Source: Nematostella vectensis | Taxonomy: Eukaryota > Cnidaria > Anthozoa > Actiniaria > Edwardsiidae | Direction of reading: 5' to 3' | DNA length: 64,000 nucleotides | Assembly: GCF_932526225.1 (NCBI RefSeq) | Contig: NC_064043.1 | Coordinates: 4,641,501-4,705,500, forward strand | Part shown: in pieces, positions 10,335 through 22,700 of the stretch | Numbering within the stretch: the first letter of the stretch is position 1 | How the letters are laid out: each line of letters opens with the position of its first letter | Notes under the pieces: model-generated | Databases searched by the model: none | Told to the model about the DNA's origin: nothing | The model's input: only the letters and a program-made list of their open reading frames with translations | Translations under genes and position numbers: made by a program

Positions 10335-10928
10335 TTATCTCAAGCCATTGACAATTCTCTTGATCTCGGCGCCAGCCTTTATGAGATATGCCGCGCAATC
10401 AAAATTCCCCCCGCGAACAGCGAAATCCAACGGAGAGCACCCTTTTGAATCTAGAATGTCTATTCTGGCGCCTTTATTTACAAGGAGTTCGAGACACTCA
10501 AAGCTGCCTTCCAGGGCGGCATAGTGGAGCGCTGTTAGTCCCGAAGCACTCTGGTGATCAATATTCAATTTGTATTTATCAATCAAGCTCTGAGCTTCTG
10601 TTAAGTCATTCTCGGCGACAGCTGAGGCTAAAAGAACCTCCGGCTCAAACGACACGCTTCGGATCCTCTTCAGATCAGATATTGGCTTTATGATAATTTT
10701 CGCGTTGTGAAGAACGCGCATCTCGTTGCAGTCAGGCATAGAGATGGTTCGTCTTAGACCATAAGGGGCCGGCTGCGGGTGAGTAGAGTCTATCGAGCGC
10801 GCTGCATATGGCACGAGACCTTGTTCGCATTGCCTGCGGATCGTTCCAACTCTCTCGTCTTTAAGTCTATCAATCGATGGCGCCGTTCCGCAAAATGATT
10901 TGGATGGAGGTCGACGTGCTTCTAACAT
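10335..10928 (-). CDS. PPP1R27: Ankyrin-repeat PP1 regulatory subunit, PPP1R27-like
   Basis: An intronless frame of 197 residues. Residues 90-94 read RSVSF, a match to the RVxF docking motif for protein phosphatase 1. It is followed directly by ankyrin repeats at about 97-190, with canonical GLTALHYAALEGSFECLELL and GCSPLDFAVRGGNFDCAAYL. RVxF immediately before a short ankyrin block is the arrangement of PPP1R27 (DYSFIP1) and of the MYPT family N-terminus. There is no long C-terminal region as in MYPT proteins. The first 85 residues are basic and Ser/Pro-rich, longer than I recall for vertebrate PPP1R27. It probably targets PP1; the substrate is unknown. Confidence 0.7.
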   Translation of the reverse strand: MLEARRPPSKSFCGTAPSIDRLKDERVGTIRRQCEQGLVPYAARSIDSTHPQPAPYGLRRTISMPDCNEMRVLHNAKIIIKPISDLKRIRSVSFEPEVLLASAVAENDLTEAQSLIDKYKLNIDHQSASGLTALHYAALEGSFECLELLVNKGARIDILDSKGCSPLDFAVRGGNFDCAAYLIKAGAEIKRIVNGLR

Positions 10929-13498
10929 CGTGTGTCGCGCAATTCTACCTCAATGTGTCGTTGATTGGTTCCTGGAATACTTTCTATCGTTCTCAATTCC
11001 AGAAGTAAAATCCAAACAGAAGTCATTAACAGCAGGTAACAACAAATGAAGCTAATGACTACTCGAAGTGGGTCTCGCTTGCTTCCGTAGTGCGCCCCCG
11101 TGTGTCCCCCACTACCGACTACAATAAGTGATTAACCTTCACACCAACTTTAACCCCCTTCTTACAGCCGTCACCGAATACACAGTAGTCCTCCATTGCT
11201 CGCTTTAGAGATTCTCGAGCCTGTATTTCCACTTTAAAAGAGGTGACGTCATATATTGAGATAACAAATCGGCACAATCAAATGTCAACACTAGGATACC
11301 AATGTTTACCTTCGCATTAGGGCCCGCATTACACTCAAATCGCGGTGGGGTCGACGCGAGGGTCTCCCTAAGCCGGTTAAGCACACCGCTCTTGCTTATA
11401 GTAAAGACGTTTTGATCTCGCGTGCAAAGAATCGAAAGGTGTTAACAGTCCTGCTGTGAATAAAAGACCTAGCACCACAGGGAGCCCCTATATGGACTCG
11501 ACTTCACATGTCACCCACTGCGTTTCTTATTTGTTAACGTTACCTTATTTGGCGGTCCCTCAAAGATTTGTTTTCATATTTTGACTTGAGTGATTTATGT
11601 CGCCCGATTAGAGTTCGCTAGCACGCAGGAATTTAGTCATAACAACATACGTCTGCCCCTTGTAGTGAGAATTTGCCAGTTAATCACTGGTAAAAAAAAA
11701 ACAGGCGTTTAAACACACAGGGTCACCCACTAGGCTGACGGTGTAAGACAATCAAAAAGAAAGTCAAGTGGAGTTGATATCGCTTGAAAATATTCCCACT
11801 AAGCGAATAATGTAAAAAGTGAAAATAAATAGTAAACCCTTTTTCGACAATTCTGGACCACCTCAATAAACCTGACATGCCTCTCATAATTTTCACCCAC
11901 CCCTCCCCCCAAACAAATCACTATTCCTCAATGATATGAAAGACCATGATAAATTAACCGTTACCAAAATAAATATAACACTTAATTTAATAGGCCTGTT
12001 CTAGCCACCCAAGTTAATGTTCTTATAATCCCTAAAATAACACTCCTGAGAGAGCCACGACCCTGGAAAGAAAATGTGTTATTTATTGTCTATTGTCCTC
12101 AAAAGTATAACACTGTGGCTTCCATTATGACACAGGCGATGTTTTACGACTTTGTACATTTCCCCATCCGAGTTCCAGCTATTTTGGCTTCGAACTGACA
12201 CCGCAGACCAGTACCACATTGCGGGCACGCCTCGTGTTTCTCCGGCTGAAATTATTAAAAGCACTTGTCACAAAACATTAAGTCTCCGCGCGAAAACCCA
12301 CGCTACAGACCTGTTCACATTATACACTGCACATTATGCGATTCTTGCGATTTTATCCCAGCCAAGGCCGAGCCAGGCTGCAACACGACGAAATCAAGAC
12401 GTAACTTTTCTAATGCTTCTTGCCTATTCTGCTCGAAAAAGTAATAAGTGTCTATAAGATTTGTACGCTTTTGACGTGAATCCGCTAACTTAGGCTGTTT
12501 ACATGCGCAGGGTTGCGTTAGCCCCAGACATCCTTTCCTGGCGTACACTCTTAACGTCTTATTTTCAGTGAGGTTGAGCCGTTCTTATTTTCGGAGGATT
12601 TTAAGGCTGAAAACGTTCTTGTCGATGTTTTTAAATTTCAGTGACCTGAAATCATACAAGTTAAAACAGAACTACACAAATGATCAATAACAATAGTATT
12701 TAAGTCAAGGTCTGTTTAATGAGGCGGGCGAAGACGAGTTATTGTGGCTTGATTCGGTTCCTACTCCCTTTGTTTCGGTTTTTTTGTGAAACCCAAGCGG
12801 TCTCGCGGGAATTTTGAAAAGCTCATTAGTGCCCTTCTCTGCTAAAAATGTTTTTCGCCAAGGTATGGCAAAAATATTTAACCGATTTTTTTAAAAAAAT
12901 CCTGACGTCAGATTGCACCGTAAAGAACAATTCGCAGGCTTAGCATTGGAAAAAAAGGTTTTATCCACAAAAATAAAAAGGTCTGAACAGCTAATCAGTC
13001 ACTTTCTCATACGTTTTTCTGCCAAATTCACCATTATTCAGCCTTAAAAAAAGGCAGGCCTCGCATTAAAAAAAAGCCTATATTAGCTGCGGAATTTCAC
13101 GATGTTTGCGTTGCGATCTCACGTTTTTGCTCGGTTAATTTGTAAATGACGATGCTTAATGAGACACTCATTCAAATCCGGCGTGCTAAACCATGTCACG
13201 TGACACAGGAAATGTCGCTCCATTCTGCGCGATAGGCACAATTTGCACAATTTGATTCTTCATTTTTAGAGCGATCACTAGGCATTTTCTTAAATTTTGG
13301 CGAAATCCCAGGCTGGACGTTTTTATAAAAAAAGGTTCTTATAAAAAAAAAGTAAGAGTGTGTACAGGCCGCTCCCTCAAACTAATGATGGAAAATAAAC
13401 AGTGAAATGAAAATAAGCGGGTGCGATCAAACGTTGAATTCCTCTGAAATACGCAAAACGCTTGCTACGCAGACTACAAAGTTGTGACATGTTCTTAC
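10929..13498. other. Intergenic, with a putative inverted-repeat element at about 12537-13366
   Basis: No gene is supported over this 2.5 kb. GGCGTACACTCTTA near 12540 is an imperfect inverted match of TAAGAGTGTGTACAGGCC near 13345, with GTTCTTAT-type subrepeats just inside each end. This suggests a decayed element of about 0.8 kb. A minus-strand reading at 12315-12548 has Cys residues (GCLGLTQPCACKQP) but no acceptable splice site, so I did not join it to the neighbouring gene. Confidence 0.35.
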
Positions 13499-14055
13499 CA
13501 TACATAGAGCTCTCTCTATGAGATGCTGTTTACAAACGCCTCCTTGGATCAGTGAATAGAACCTGCAGCAAGTGTTCATGGGACAGTCCAAATCGCTCGT
13601 GCATCGAGTCAGCTGTAAAACACAACATTACTTAAACGCATTCCTTATCCATAAGTACTCATGATATTTCTGTCCCTTTGTCTGTGCTTAATTGCATCAA
13701 GTTTTAAAGGACATTAAATAATCACTAGCGTGTAGATCTATATACTTATTAGTTATTATGTGACGATGTGTGCAAATCCAAGAAAATGCTTTTCAAATAA
13801 AAAGAAAAACTCCTTGTCTGTAGCAGAGTCTGGGTAAGCAAAAGGATTTTCTGCAAACTCCTTGAAAAGGCTTTTAAAAACCACCCTGATAAATATGATC
13901 GAAAGTGAAAAATTAAACAAACGAGTTCGCACCTTGTGTATATTGGTGTTTGTGTTAGAAATACTTCCTGCGTTTATACAGCAAAGGAGCGCAAATGCAC
14001 AGATAAGAACCAGCATCGTGGCGGCCCGCACGACCATCTCAAGTTTTGTAACCAT
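13499..14055 (-). CDS. Secreted cysteine-rich peptide, partial gene model
   Basis: Two exons can be read: 13933-14055 (ATG at 14055; an alternative in-frame ATG at 14037) and 13499-13612, both in phase 0. The first encodes a strong signal peptide, AATMLVLICAFALLCCINAG. The second begins LTRCTSDLDCPMNTCCRFYS and continues to GGVCKQHLIERALCM. The spacing C-x5-C-x4-CC-x10-C-x9-C resembles the first half of colipase-fold proteins such as prokineticin and Dickkopf. The second exon ends at a good donor (ATG|GTAAGA), so a further exon is expected, but I could not find it convincingly. If that intron is retained, the frame continues with two more Cys (RTCHNFVVC) and stops at 13427. Role unknown; a secreted ligand or defence peptide is possible. 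Confidence 0.45.
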
Positions 14056-14934
14056 ATACGTGCATACGTACACGCGTCAGCTAAACTGTCACTCGTTCAG
14101 GATTAGTAATGGTGAGCCATGCATCGAAACTTAAATAAAAAGAAATATTTTATAATAACCCCGCCCGTAAATGTCTCGCTGCGTTTATCATAGAGATAGG
14201 GTTACAAAGTAATTAGTAAGCAATTAAAATGCTAACCGATTATAGGATTATCGCAACTTTAGCAAAAGTTTTTTGTAGATAAATTTATATTCGCCAAAAC
14301 ACCTGGACATATTCTTGCTGATTTATCACATTGTAGGCTTGAAATTTTAAAATGATCTCATGATCGATTCGTTGCGAATCTGATGGATAAAAATAGTTTG
14401 TAGTTATGTCTGGTTCCCATGGGTTCACCTATAATGGAAATATTTTCTGACGCTAGGGGCTCATAAGTACTTATAAGCCCTGACGCGTCGAGTCCCTAAA
14501 AGCCCAGCCTACCCCTCCCACACCCCCAACCCACCCACATGAAAGGAAAACACCAAGAGTTACTAGTCAAAGACATTACAAATGGGCGTTGCTAGAAATA
14601 TTATCGTGAGAGGTGGAAATAAGTTTTAGTCATACATTTGTATTTGATAGAGGTTCCATTTAAGTTTACGCTCTGCCACCTAATATTGCGATTACAATAT
14701 TTTCAATCATATTTCACATGGATGACACAAATATTCATACAATATTCATACAATTGGACATTGCGCAGGGTCCTGGGGAAAGGCGGATCAAATAATTTTC
14801 CCCGCCGCCTTTGCTCCACAATAATCCCCATGTGTTAGCCGTTTCCGTCTCGTTTCCTTTCCTGGTACCTTAAATCGTAATACAATTCAGGACCCTCTTC
14901 GGCGAATAAGAAAGAATAGGCACACTCTAGAGTT

Positions 14935-15372
14935 ATAACATTGGACAAAGAATGGGGACACCCTGTAATAAGAACATTGGACAAAGAATGGGGACACCCT
15001 GTAATAAGAACATTGGACAAAGAATGGGGACACCCTGTAATAAGAACATTGGACAAAGAATGGGGACACCCTGTAATAAGAACATTGGACAAAGAATGGG
15101 GACACCCTGTAATAAGAACATTGGACAAAGAATGGGGACACCCTGTAATAAGAACATTGGACAAAGAATGGGGACACCCTGTAATAAGAACATTGGACAA
15201 AGAATGGGGACACCCTGTAATAAGAACATTGGACAAAGAATGGGGACACCTTTTAATAAGAACATTGGACAAAGATGGGGCACAATCAAGAGTTATAACA
15301 TTGGACAAAGAATGGGCACATCTTAGAATGAGAACATCGGACAAAGAATGGACACACCCTAGAATGACAACA
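14935..15372. repeat. 36-bp minisatellite, about 12 copies
   Basis: Units of 36 bases contain ATTGGACAAAGAATGGGGAC. Eight consecutive central copies are nearly identical, and both ends decay. Because 36 is a multiple of three, several frames on both strands stay open, giving spurious 12-residue repeat proteins. No promoter or splice evidence supports expression. Confidence 0.9.
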
Positions 15373-15982
15373 TTAGAATGACACAATTCAAGACGACTGA
15401 AAAAACTGATTGAAGATTATTGTTTAAGCTGGTTACCCGCTTTCTTTTTGTTACATGCAACTGTCTTCGGGTTACGCACCTTGACCTGACCCTGAACGAT
15501 CGGCGCTAAAAAAACCCTTGTTCCGGGATTTCCAATTTACCTTCCCCTCCGATGGGAGCTTTGATTTTCCTCTTATCATGCATCAACAAAGCAGCAAAAA
15601 AGAAAACTTTGAAAAAAGTTCTTTTTATTTTTATTTTTTGAAAGCAAGTACGTCTTCATTTTGGAGTAGTGTCACAAGCTTGGCGTCTGTAAGGGGTTCG
15701 TCTTTTCCTGTTTTTTTTCCGTAGATCAACAAAAGACACGAGCAGTAGGAATAAAGCTTGTCGGTGTCCCAAATAAAGTCCTCAAATCTCACCTAAATTC
15801 GCCCTTGCTTCTTAGTCATCCGAAGCGCTTCTCTGTTTATGATTTGCGCGTACTAAAAATCATGCGAACCGCTAGCCACGTGCGTTAGGTTTTTATTCAT
15901 TCACGTACACTGATTAACAATATTCCTTTTGCCCTTGTCCGGTCTAAATCTTGATCCCCTGTGCAGTTGTTCATCACATATC

Positions 15983-16220
15983 AATATCAATGGCTGACGT
16001 TTTTCTAAATGGTCTAAAAGAGCCTTGAGCGAGCACGCGGGAGACCTGTGATATTCTAAAACGTTAGAGACTAGGCTCCATTTCCAAGATGTCTGCAAAA
16101 AAAAAAGCAAAAAAAAAAAAACGATTGAAGCGGACACCCAAATGTAGTATGTAATGCCTAATAAGGAAATGACCGAGCGAGCTAGGAAAACGACATTTTT
16201 AAAAACCAGATTGACTGATA
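15983..16220. repeat. Dispersed repeat, copy 1
   Basis: This shares TCTAAATGGTCTAAAAGAGC, GATTGAAGCGGAC and AGATTGACTGATATG with 21727-22025 inside villin intron 17. The copies differ by indels. Element class is unknown. Confidence 0.55.
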
Positions 16221-16730
16221 TGATATGGATTAAGTGGTTGTTAGAAGACAACTGGGTCCCCTGTGGTATTTCGGATTTTCTATGATGAATGATGATGTGG
16301 TGTCACTCGAAACTCTCTCCTCCCTGATTGGCTCTCCCCAGCCCCACTTGCGTCATGGCCACAGGAATCCCTAACAGAACGCCATCTACTAAGCTAAATA
16401 CACTTTTATAAAACATATGTCCTTCAATACGTCATCTTGGCGGCAAATGACCTAATTAAACCTGCCCGCTACAAAAATGTTTGATAAAATTTGAAGATAT
16501 TTTAGCTAGCCACAAAAAGCGTCATCGCAGAATCTTATCGCGGCAAAATAACTGAAAAACATTGCGCATAAAAGAAACATCAGATATGAAAACTGTTTCT
16601 AAGACGATATGTCTCTGGCGTCTTTTCTCGGGCTAGTGTTTTCTATTGCCTTTTGGTGTTAGACTCTTCTATTAAAGCCTTGAGCGGTTTCGCGGCTCTT
16701 ACATCTGACTTTGTTGATTTGTACATCTAT

Positions 16731-19700
16731 TTAAAACAATCCTTTATCCTTTTTCAATTGTATCTGTTTCCACTTCGGTTTAGACTCGAACTCGTATCTC
16801 TGGATTCCGAACACTTTGTAGAAGTCATCGTCTGACAGATAGCGCTGAAAAGGATTAGCGAAAACGTGAGTAGATACTTGAGAGGATATACTTATTAAAA
16901 ACAAGTCTTGGCGTGCTTCTAGCGTTGAACAATATCCATTTAATACAAGTAGAAATGGCTCCTTCTTGACTGTAACAGCACTCACAAATAAACAAACGAA
17001 TCACCGATAATGGTTACTACGTGTTACTCGTGCATGGTGGCCTATGATTGTTGGGCACGTTAGGAGTGGCCATAGTCATTCACGATATTAGTAAAACACA
17101 GCAAATGCTTTCAGTTTTAAAGCGGCTCAAAGACTTTTTTTTTTGTATGGCAAATAATTCTCCAGTCACTCAAAAGATTATTACATTCTAATGCTAATCC
17201 GATTATAAGGCAGAGGACTGCTTCACACGGGAAAAGCATATATAATGGATCAGGTTATTTTTGTTCGGAATTTTCTCAATTACGTGCTAATACTTATGCT
17301 TCCTATATATGACCACCGTGCTACCTTCTGCCAACCTTGCACAACCTCTTCCCCGCACGTTCTCTCTCGTTCCATCTTTTCATCTTTTTTCACTCTTCCC
17401 TTTCTATCCTATCTCTGACGGTTCCTCCCTCCCCATTTCTTCTTTACTTCTTCTTTCGTCTCTTTTTTCACCTAACTCTGTCAATTCCCTTCTTTTACGA
17501 TTCACCCATCTCTTCTTCTCGTTCTCCACCGCCACAGTAAGCAGCCTCCAATTTCTCCTTTCCCCTATCCCCCGGTATCTCTCTCACCGTTTACCTACTC
17601 ACCTCTTTTATCGTACAATCCACATCCCTTGGGATCAGAGACTTGGGCCTTGTCAGCTGCTCGAACGTATAGGTTTTTTCCGGGACAAAGGTGTCTTTGT
17701 TGTTGTTCAAGATCTTGTTTACATGCTGAGTAATAGTAATTTTTATAATTTTAGTCGAAGTGGCTTATCGATGTTACCATAGCACCAGTGTGTTGGTTGT
17801 ATGGCAATGGGTGGTGGAACCCTAAGTCTTGTTTTTGATAAATGGCAGACGCCGTTTTCTTCTATATTTCTGCTGCCCCACGCCACTAGGTACGGTCGTG
17901 TATCGGTTAGCTGAATTAGCGTCTCTTCGTTGTTGACTGGTGTATAGTATTCTTAATCATGCGTACCTGCTCTGTGATCTTCAGTTGACCAAGCCCGTCT
18001 ATCTCATCTCCCATCTCAGCCTTTAGCTCACCAAACGTCTTACCGCCCTATGCACCGTACAAATGAGCGAGGAATGAAAACAGATAAGAACACAAAAACA
18101 CACGCCTGATCAAAATACAGCTAGCTAAAACACACCTACAGACATAAAATATGAATTCTCATTAGTATAGTCTTCTAGCAACCAGATATTTTTCAGGCTA
18201 ATGCCAACTACTCCGTTGCAACAAGAAGCCCTAGCAAAAACGAAAGGGCGCTTAAATACTGAATACGAATACACCTGCTCTATGTTTGATATACTACTCC
18301 CCGTTCCCAAAAAATCCTAGACACGCAATAAGTACCAAAATCTGCAGCTGGTAAAACGGAAACAAGACTTATTCTCCTCCCCCTCCTCCCTTCATTCTGA
18401 GCCCCGCCCCCCCTCCCCCCCCCCCCCCTTCCTGCTCTCGCCAATGCTAATGACACTCACGCTCCACTTGTCCGAGTCCCACGCCTGGAAGTGTCCGGTA
18501 AAGTTGAGGGGTTCATAACCCTGTTTGACTTGTATGATAATGGTGTTGTCCAATGTTCGGCCGGATGTATCGCTCTTGACATAGTCCTTATCAATGAAAT
18601 ACGGAAACACAGGTTAGGCACAAGTGCGATATCGATGCATTAACCTATTTTTAACACAAACACGACTTATTTTTGACACAAGGCTGTGAGTATTTTCTCA
18701 CTTCTGTTATCCAAATGTTACCGAGACCTTTTTCGCGATTTCCGGCTGACCGCGAACCTCCAGCGGTCACGTGACCAGGGCTTGTCGTCGCGTTTGCCGT
18801 TCGAAGGCACGTTTTGTAATAGAAAATGACCCACTTTTTGGCCGCCAAGGGGGGAAGGTGCGCGCGCACCATGCCCACGAAGAAAATCGTAAGCTTACCG
18901 ATTGCAAAAACCTTGCTCTTAACAGTTTTGTTATAGCGATGTTTTTTAACACGTTTTTAGATGGCTCCTTTTAGATGGCCATTGCTATACAATGGCGTAT
19001 CCCCATTTCCAAAAATGGGGATACGTCTAACGTGAAACCGCAAACCGTGGTTTGCCGTTCGTGGTAAACTTGTCAAACCTCGATCTTAAGGTCTCGTCTC
19101 GACCACGAACCCTAGGATACTTTTCGACTTAGCATCCGGCTAATTTTCAAACTAGACAAGCACGTCATGTCAGCACTTTTTGATTTTGATTGACAAGTGT
19201 CAAGAGCCTCTGTTGTCTGGGGTAATTGCGTATGTTTTATGCAATCAGCGAAAACATACTAAATTTATTTCGTTGCCCATACCATTGCCGTACGTAATGC
19301 TTCTTTCTTTTCGAAGTCATTCGCGCCTTCGCCGATCCAAACAAACACCTGTCAAAAAGGAGATTAGAACTTGTAATTGGAGTTACAAACGCATCATGTA
19401 CCAGGGCCGTAGCAGGCCTCGAAATATGGGGGGGGGGGGGGGGCACAATACAGAAACATTAAGAAAATATTGGGGAGGGGCACAGCCACGCCCCTACTTA
19501 TATTTTCTAATAATTTTTTTTTAAATATTAGGGGGGGCACGTGCCCCGCCCCCTGCTTCGGCCGTGTGTACAAACGCCCTATAGCCTGCCCTCTTTGAAC
19601 ATAAGTCAATGTGGTTCTAGAGACCTTGAGATCCCCCTAACCCCCACCCCCCCTTTCCTACCCACCCACCCACACTCAATGCTCCCAGCTTATGGGAGAC

Positions 19701-22700
19701 CTATAAATGGCTAAATTCTCAGGGCCGTAGCAGGCCTCGAAATATTTGGGGGAGGCACAATACAGAAACATTTATAAAATATTGGGGGGCACAGCCACGC
19801 CCATACTGTTCATTTCCTTATATTTTTTTATGTTGGGAGGGCACATGCCCCCAGTGCCCCAACCCCTGCTACGGCCCTGATTCTGGCCGTATCTGCCCTG
19901 TGAACGCCTCTGAAAGTCCTGTGAACGCCCCTCTAAAGCATAAAAACAAAACATGCTAAAGCTTTTAAACCCCAAATTTATTTATATTTATGCTTTTTGC
20001 TTATCTATTTCATACTCATGAAGCACCGCGGGTTGCTTTACATGAATTTTCGGAGTGCAACCTTGATATTGAGACGAATTATATTTCTTACCTCGTCGTA
20101 TGTGTCCAAAAGCATAACGTCGTCCTCAATAAGATCCTATTTTGGGAACAGAGGAAAATGAATAATTTTATGATATATGGCGGAACATGAAATACAGACT
20201 GGGAAGTAGGTTAAGCCTCGTGAAAACTATGTAGTTTTGCTGACGTTTCAACGGTGCAAGATCTCCACCAAGTTTTGAAGCAAAAAATAGAAATACCTCT
20301 TGAGTGAATTCGAATACTTCCTCCACCTTAAATGCGCCAGACGCGTTAGAGCACTGGAACAGACGGGGCGGATACGAGGGTCTTTCTTCCTGCGCACATA
20401 ACCACAGGGTTCAACAAAAAGTGCAATAATAAGTACTCCTTTCTTCCTCAGAGCAGAATATACAACACGGGTCAAAAACAAAAACATACGGGGGAGGATG
20501 GGGGGGGGCTTACTTCATACACATAAAACCACAGGGTTCATCAAGAAAGTGCAATAATAAGTACTCCTTTCTTCCTCAGAGCAGAATATACAACACGGGT
20601 CAAAAACAAAAACATACGGGGGAGGATGGGGGGGGGGGGCTTACTTCATACACATAAAACCACAGGGTTCATCAAGAAAGTGCAATAATAAGTACACGGA
20701 TCAACAACAAAGTAACATACGGGGGAGGGGCTTACTTCCTACACATATCACAGGGTTCAACAAGAAAGTACGAAGGTCTTTTCTCAAGGCTCGATAACAA
20801 CAGGGTACATTATAGAGAGGGTAGCGAGATACGGGGGTCGGGGGATTCGAGAGTATCCTACCATTGGACTCAACAGCATAAAGTACAACTTACGATCGTT
20901 CGAATTTGAGTGTTTGGCTTTTAGCATACCTCCATTCTTTTCCCTGTTGCGTACTCCTCACGACCGCCAATATCATCCCAAAAATACTCCGGTTCCTGAC
21001 CCTCGCGAAACACGTCGGGCTCCCTGTGGTTAAAAGGCGCAAATGCATGTATTTATTTCCCAGCAAGCCCAGCAGGCTGCTTCCTCATCTCCCCCACCCC
21101 ACCCCCCCCCCCCTACAAATGCCGTCGCTTGCATGGGAATCCCTGTCAAAGCTGCATGAGCTTCTTGAATTTTGATGGTTTGCCAAAAAGTTGTAATATC
21201 CCCAGAAAACATTACCGAAAATAACTAAACCGTCACCACCGTCAACCGGAAAATAAGTAGACAACTATTCTGTCACAATAACCCACCTTCCGGGAGAAAG
21301 AAAATCTATTACCAATCTTCCAATTCGTCTCTCAGCTGCGCACGAACCCTGTGAAGAAATAAATGCGCACAGATCTTTGCAATTAGTTTTGTTATCTGTT
21401 CCCATGTGTGGGTTTAAACGCAATTCCATTTACGGGCTAAAATAAAGCAAATCTCGGTTTTCGGTTTTATCAATTTATAAGGCAGTACTCAGAACAGCTA
21501 TTAGGAGAAAATAAAGAATTAGCAATATTTTAAGTTTGCAAAGATGCTCATCTCGTTACCTTTCCCCTCCACATGTACATACGCCCAGGCGTTTCTAGTA
21601 CGAACACGTCACCAGAGTTAAGGGACGCCCCTCGGCGGGGAACCTGTGAATAAAGGGTACCCATTAAGACAGACTTCTGTGAGAAAGATTCAAATCTGAA
21701 AAACTGTATATTATAAACCGTGTCAATCAATCAATGGCCATCGTTTTTCTGAATGGTCTAAAAGAGCTTGGGCCGAGCGTGCGGGAAAACTGTGATGTTC
21801 GATGTTCTAAAAACGCTAGAGACTGGGTCTATTTGAGGATGGCGGCCTGCAAACCCGCACGAATTCCTGAAAATTTACGTAGGAAATTTTCGATGCACAC
21901 AGCTCTAGGGCGACAAAAAAGCGAAAACATGATTGAAGCGGACTTCCAAATATGGTATGTAATGTCCTAATAAGAAATTGACCGAGCTAGAAAAACGACA
22001 GTTTTTAAAACAAGATTGACTGATATGTAAATGATGATGATGAAAGGTTACCTGTATCGCTTTTGCGTTAAGGTCCGTCGTGCCCTTCACGTGGAACATC
22101 CTCTTTCCCTCGTGATCATACGTGTCTTCCTCGCAGCCCGCGCGAAATCCCGCACCCTTCCCACCCTGGGCAGAAAAAAGGTTCAATGATCAGGTACGCG
22201 GGAAAAAAGGTTCAATGATCAGGTACGCGGGAAAAAAAGGTTCAATGAACAGGTACGCGGGAAAAAAAGGTTTACAAATCAGGTACGCGGGAAAAAGGTT
22301 TAATGATCAGGTACGCGGGAAAAAAGGTTTAATGATCAGGTACGCGGGAAAAAAAGGTTTAATGATCAGGTAACGCGGGGAAAAAGGTTCAATGATCAGG
22401 TACGCGGGAAAAAAAGGTTTACAAATCAGGTACGCGGGAAAAAAAAACGTTTAATGATCAGGTACGCGGGAAAAATGGTTTAATGATCAGGTACGCGGGA
22501 AAAAAAGGTTTAATGATCAGGTAACGCGGGGAAAAAGGTTCAATGATCAGGTACGCGGGTACACTTTCGGTCGTAGTAGAAAAACCGTGGTCATACATCG
22601 GGCCCCGGGTTATTTTAACATTCTCTTGTCATATCAGCGCCCGGATAAATACACTAAACGGATACAGTTACAGTTCCGCTTATTGTCTCTTTTTACTGCC

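Larger units (their letters stand above)
14056..16730. other. Intergenic region between the Cys-rich gene and the villin 3' end
   Basis: Apart from the 36-bp minisatellite at 14935-15372 and a dispersed repeat at 15983-16220, I see no gene here. Poly-T and poly-A runs near 15600 and 16100 are unremarkable. Confidence 0.6.

Noticed and set aside
12315..12548. Third exon of the Cys-rich peptide gene (GCLGLTQPCACKQP)
   Set aside because: No pyrimidine tract or clear AG precedes it, and it lies at the edge of a probable repeat element.
14835..15386. Several long open frames on both strands through the 36-bp repeat
   Set aside because: A 36-bp period has no stop in many frames by construction, and there is no start context, splice site or family resemblance.
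17309..17782. 157-codon Ser/Leu-rich open frame
   Set aside because: A pyrimidine-rich stretch of villin intron 26 and antisense of exon 26.
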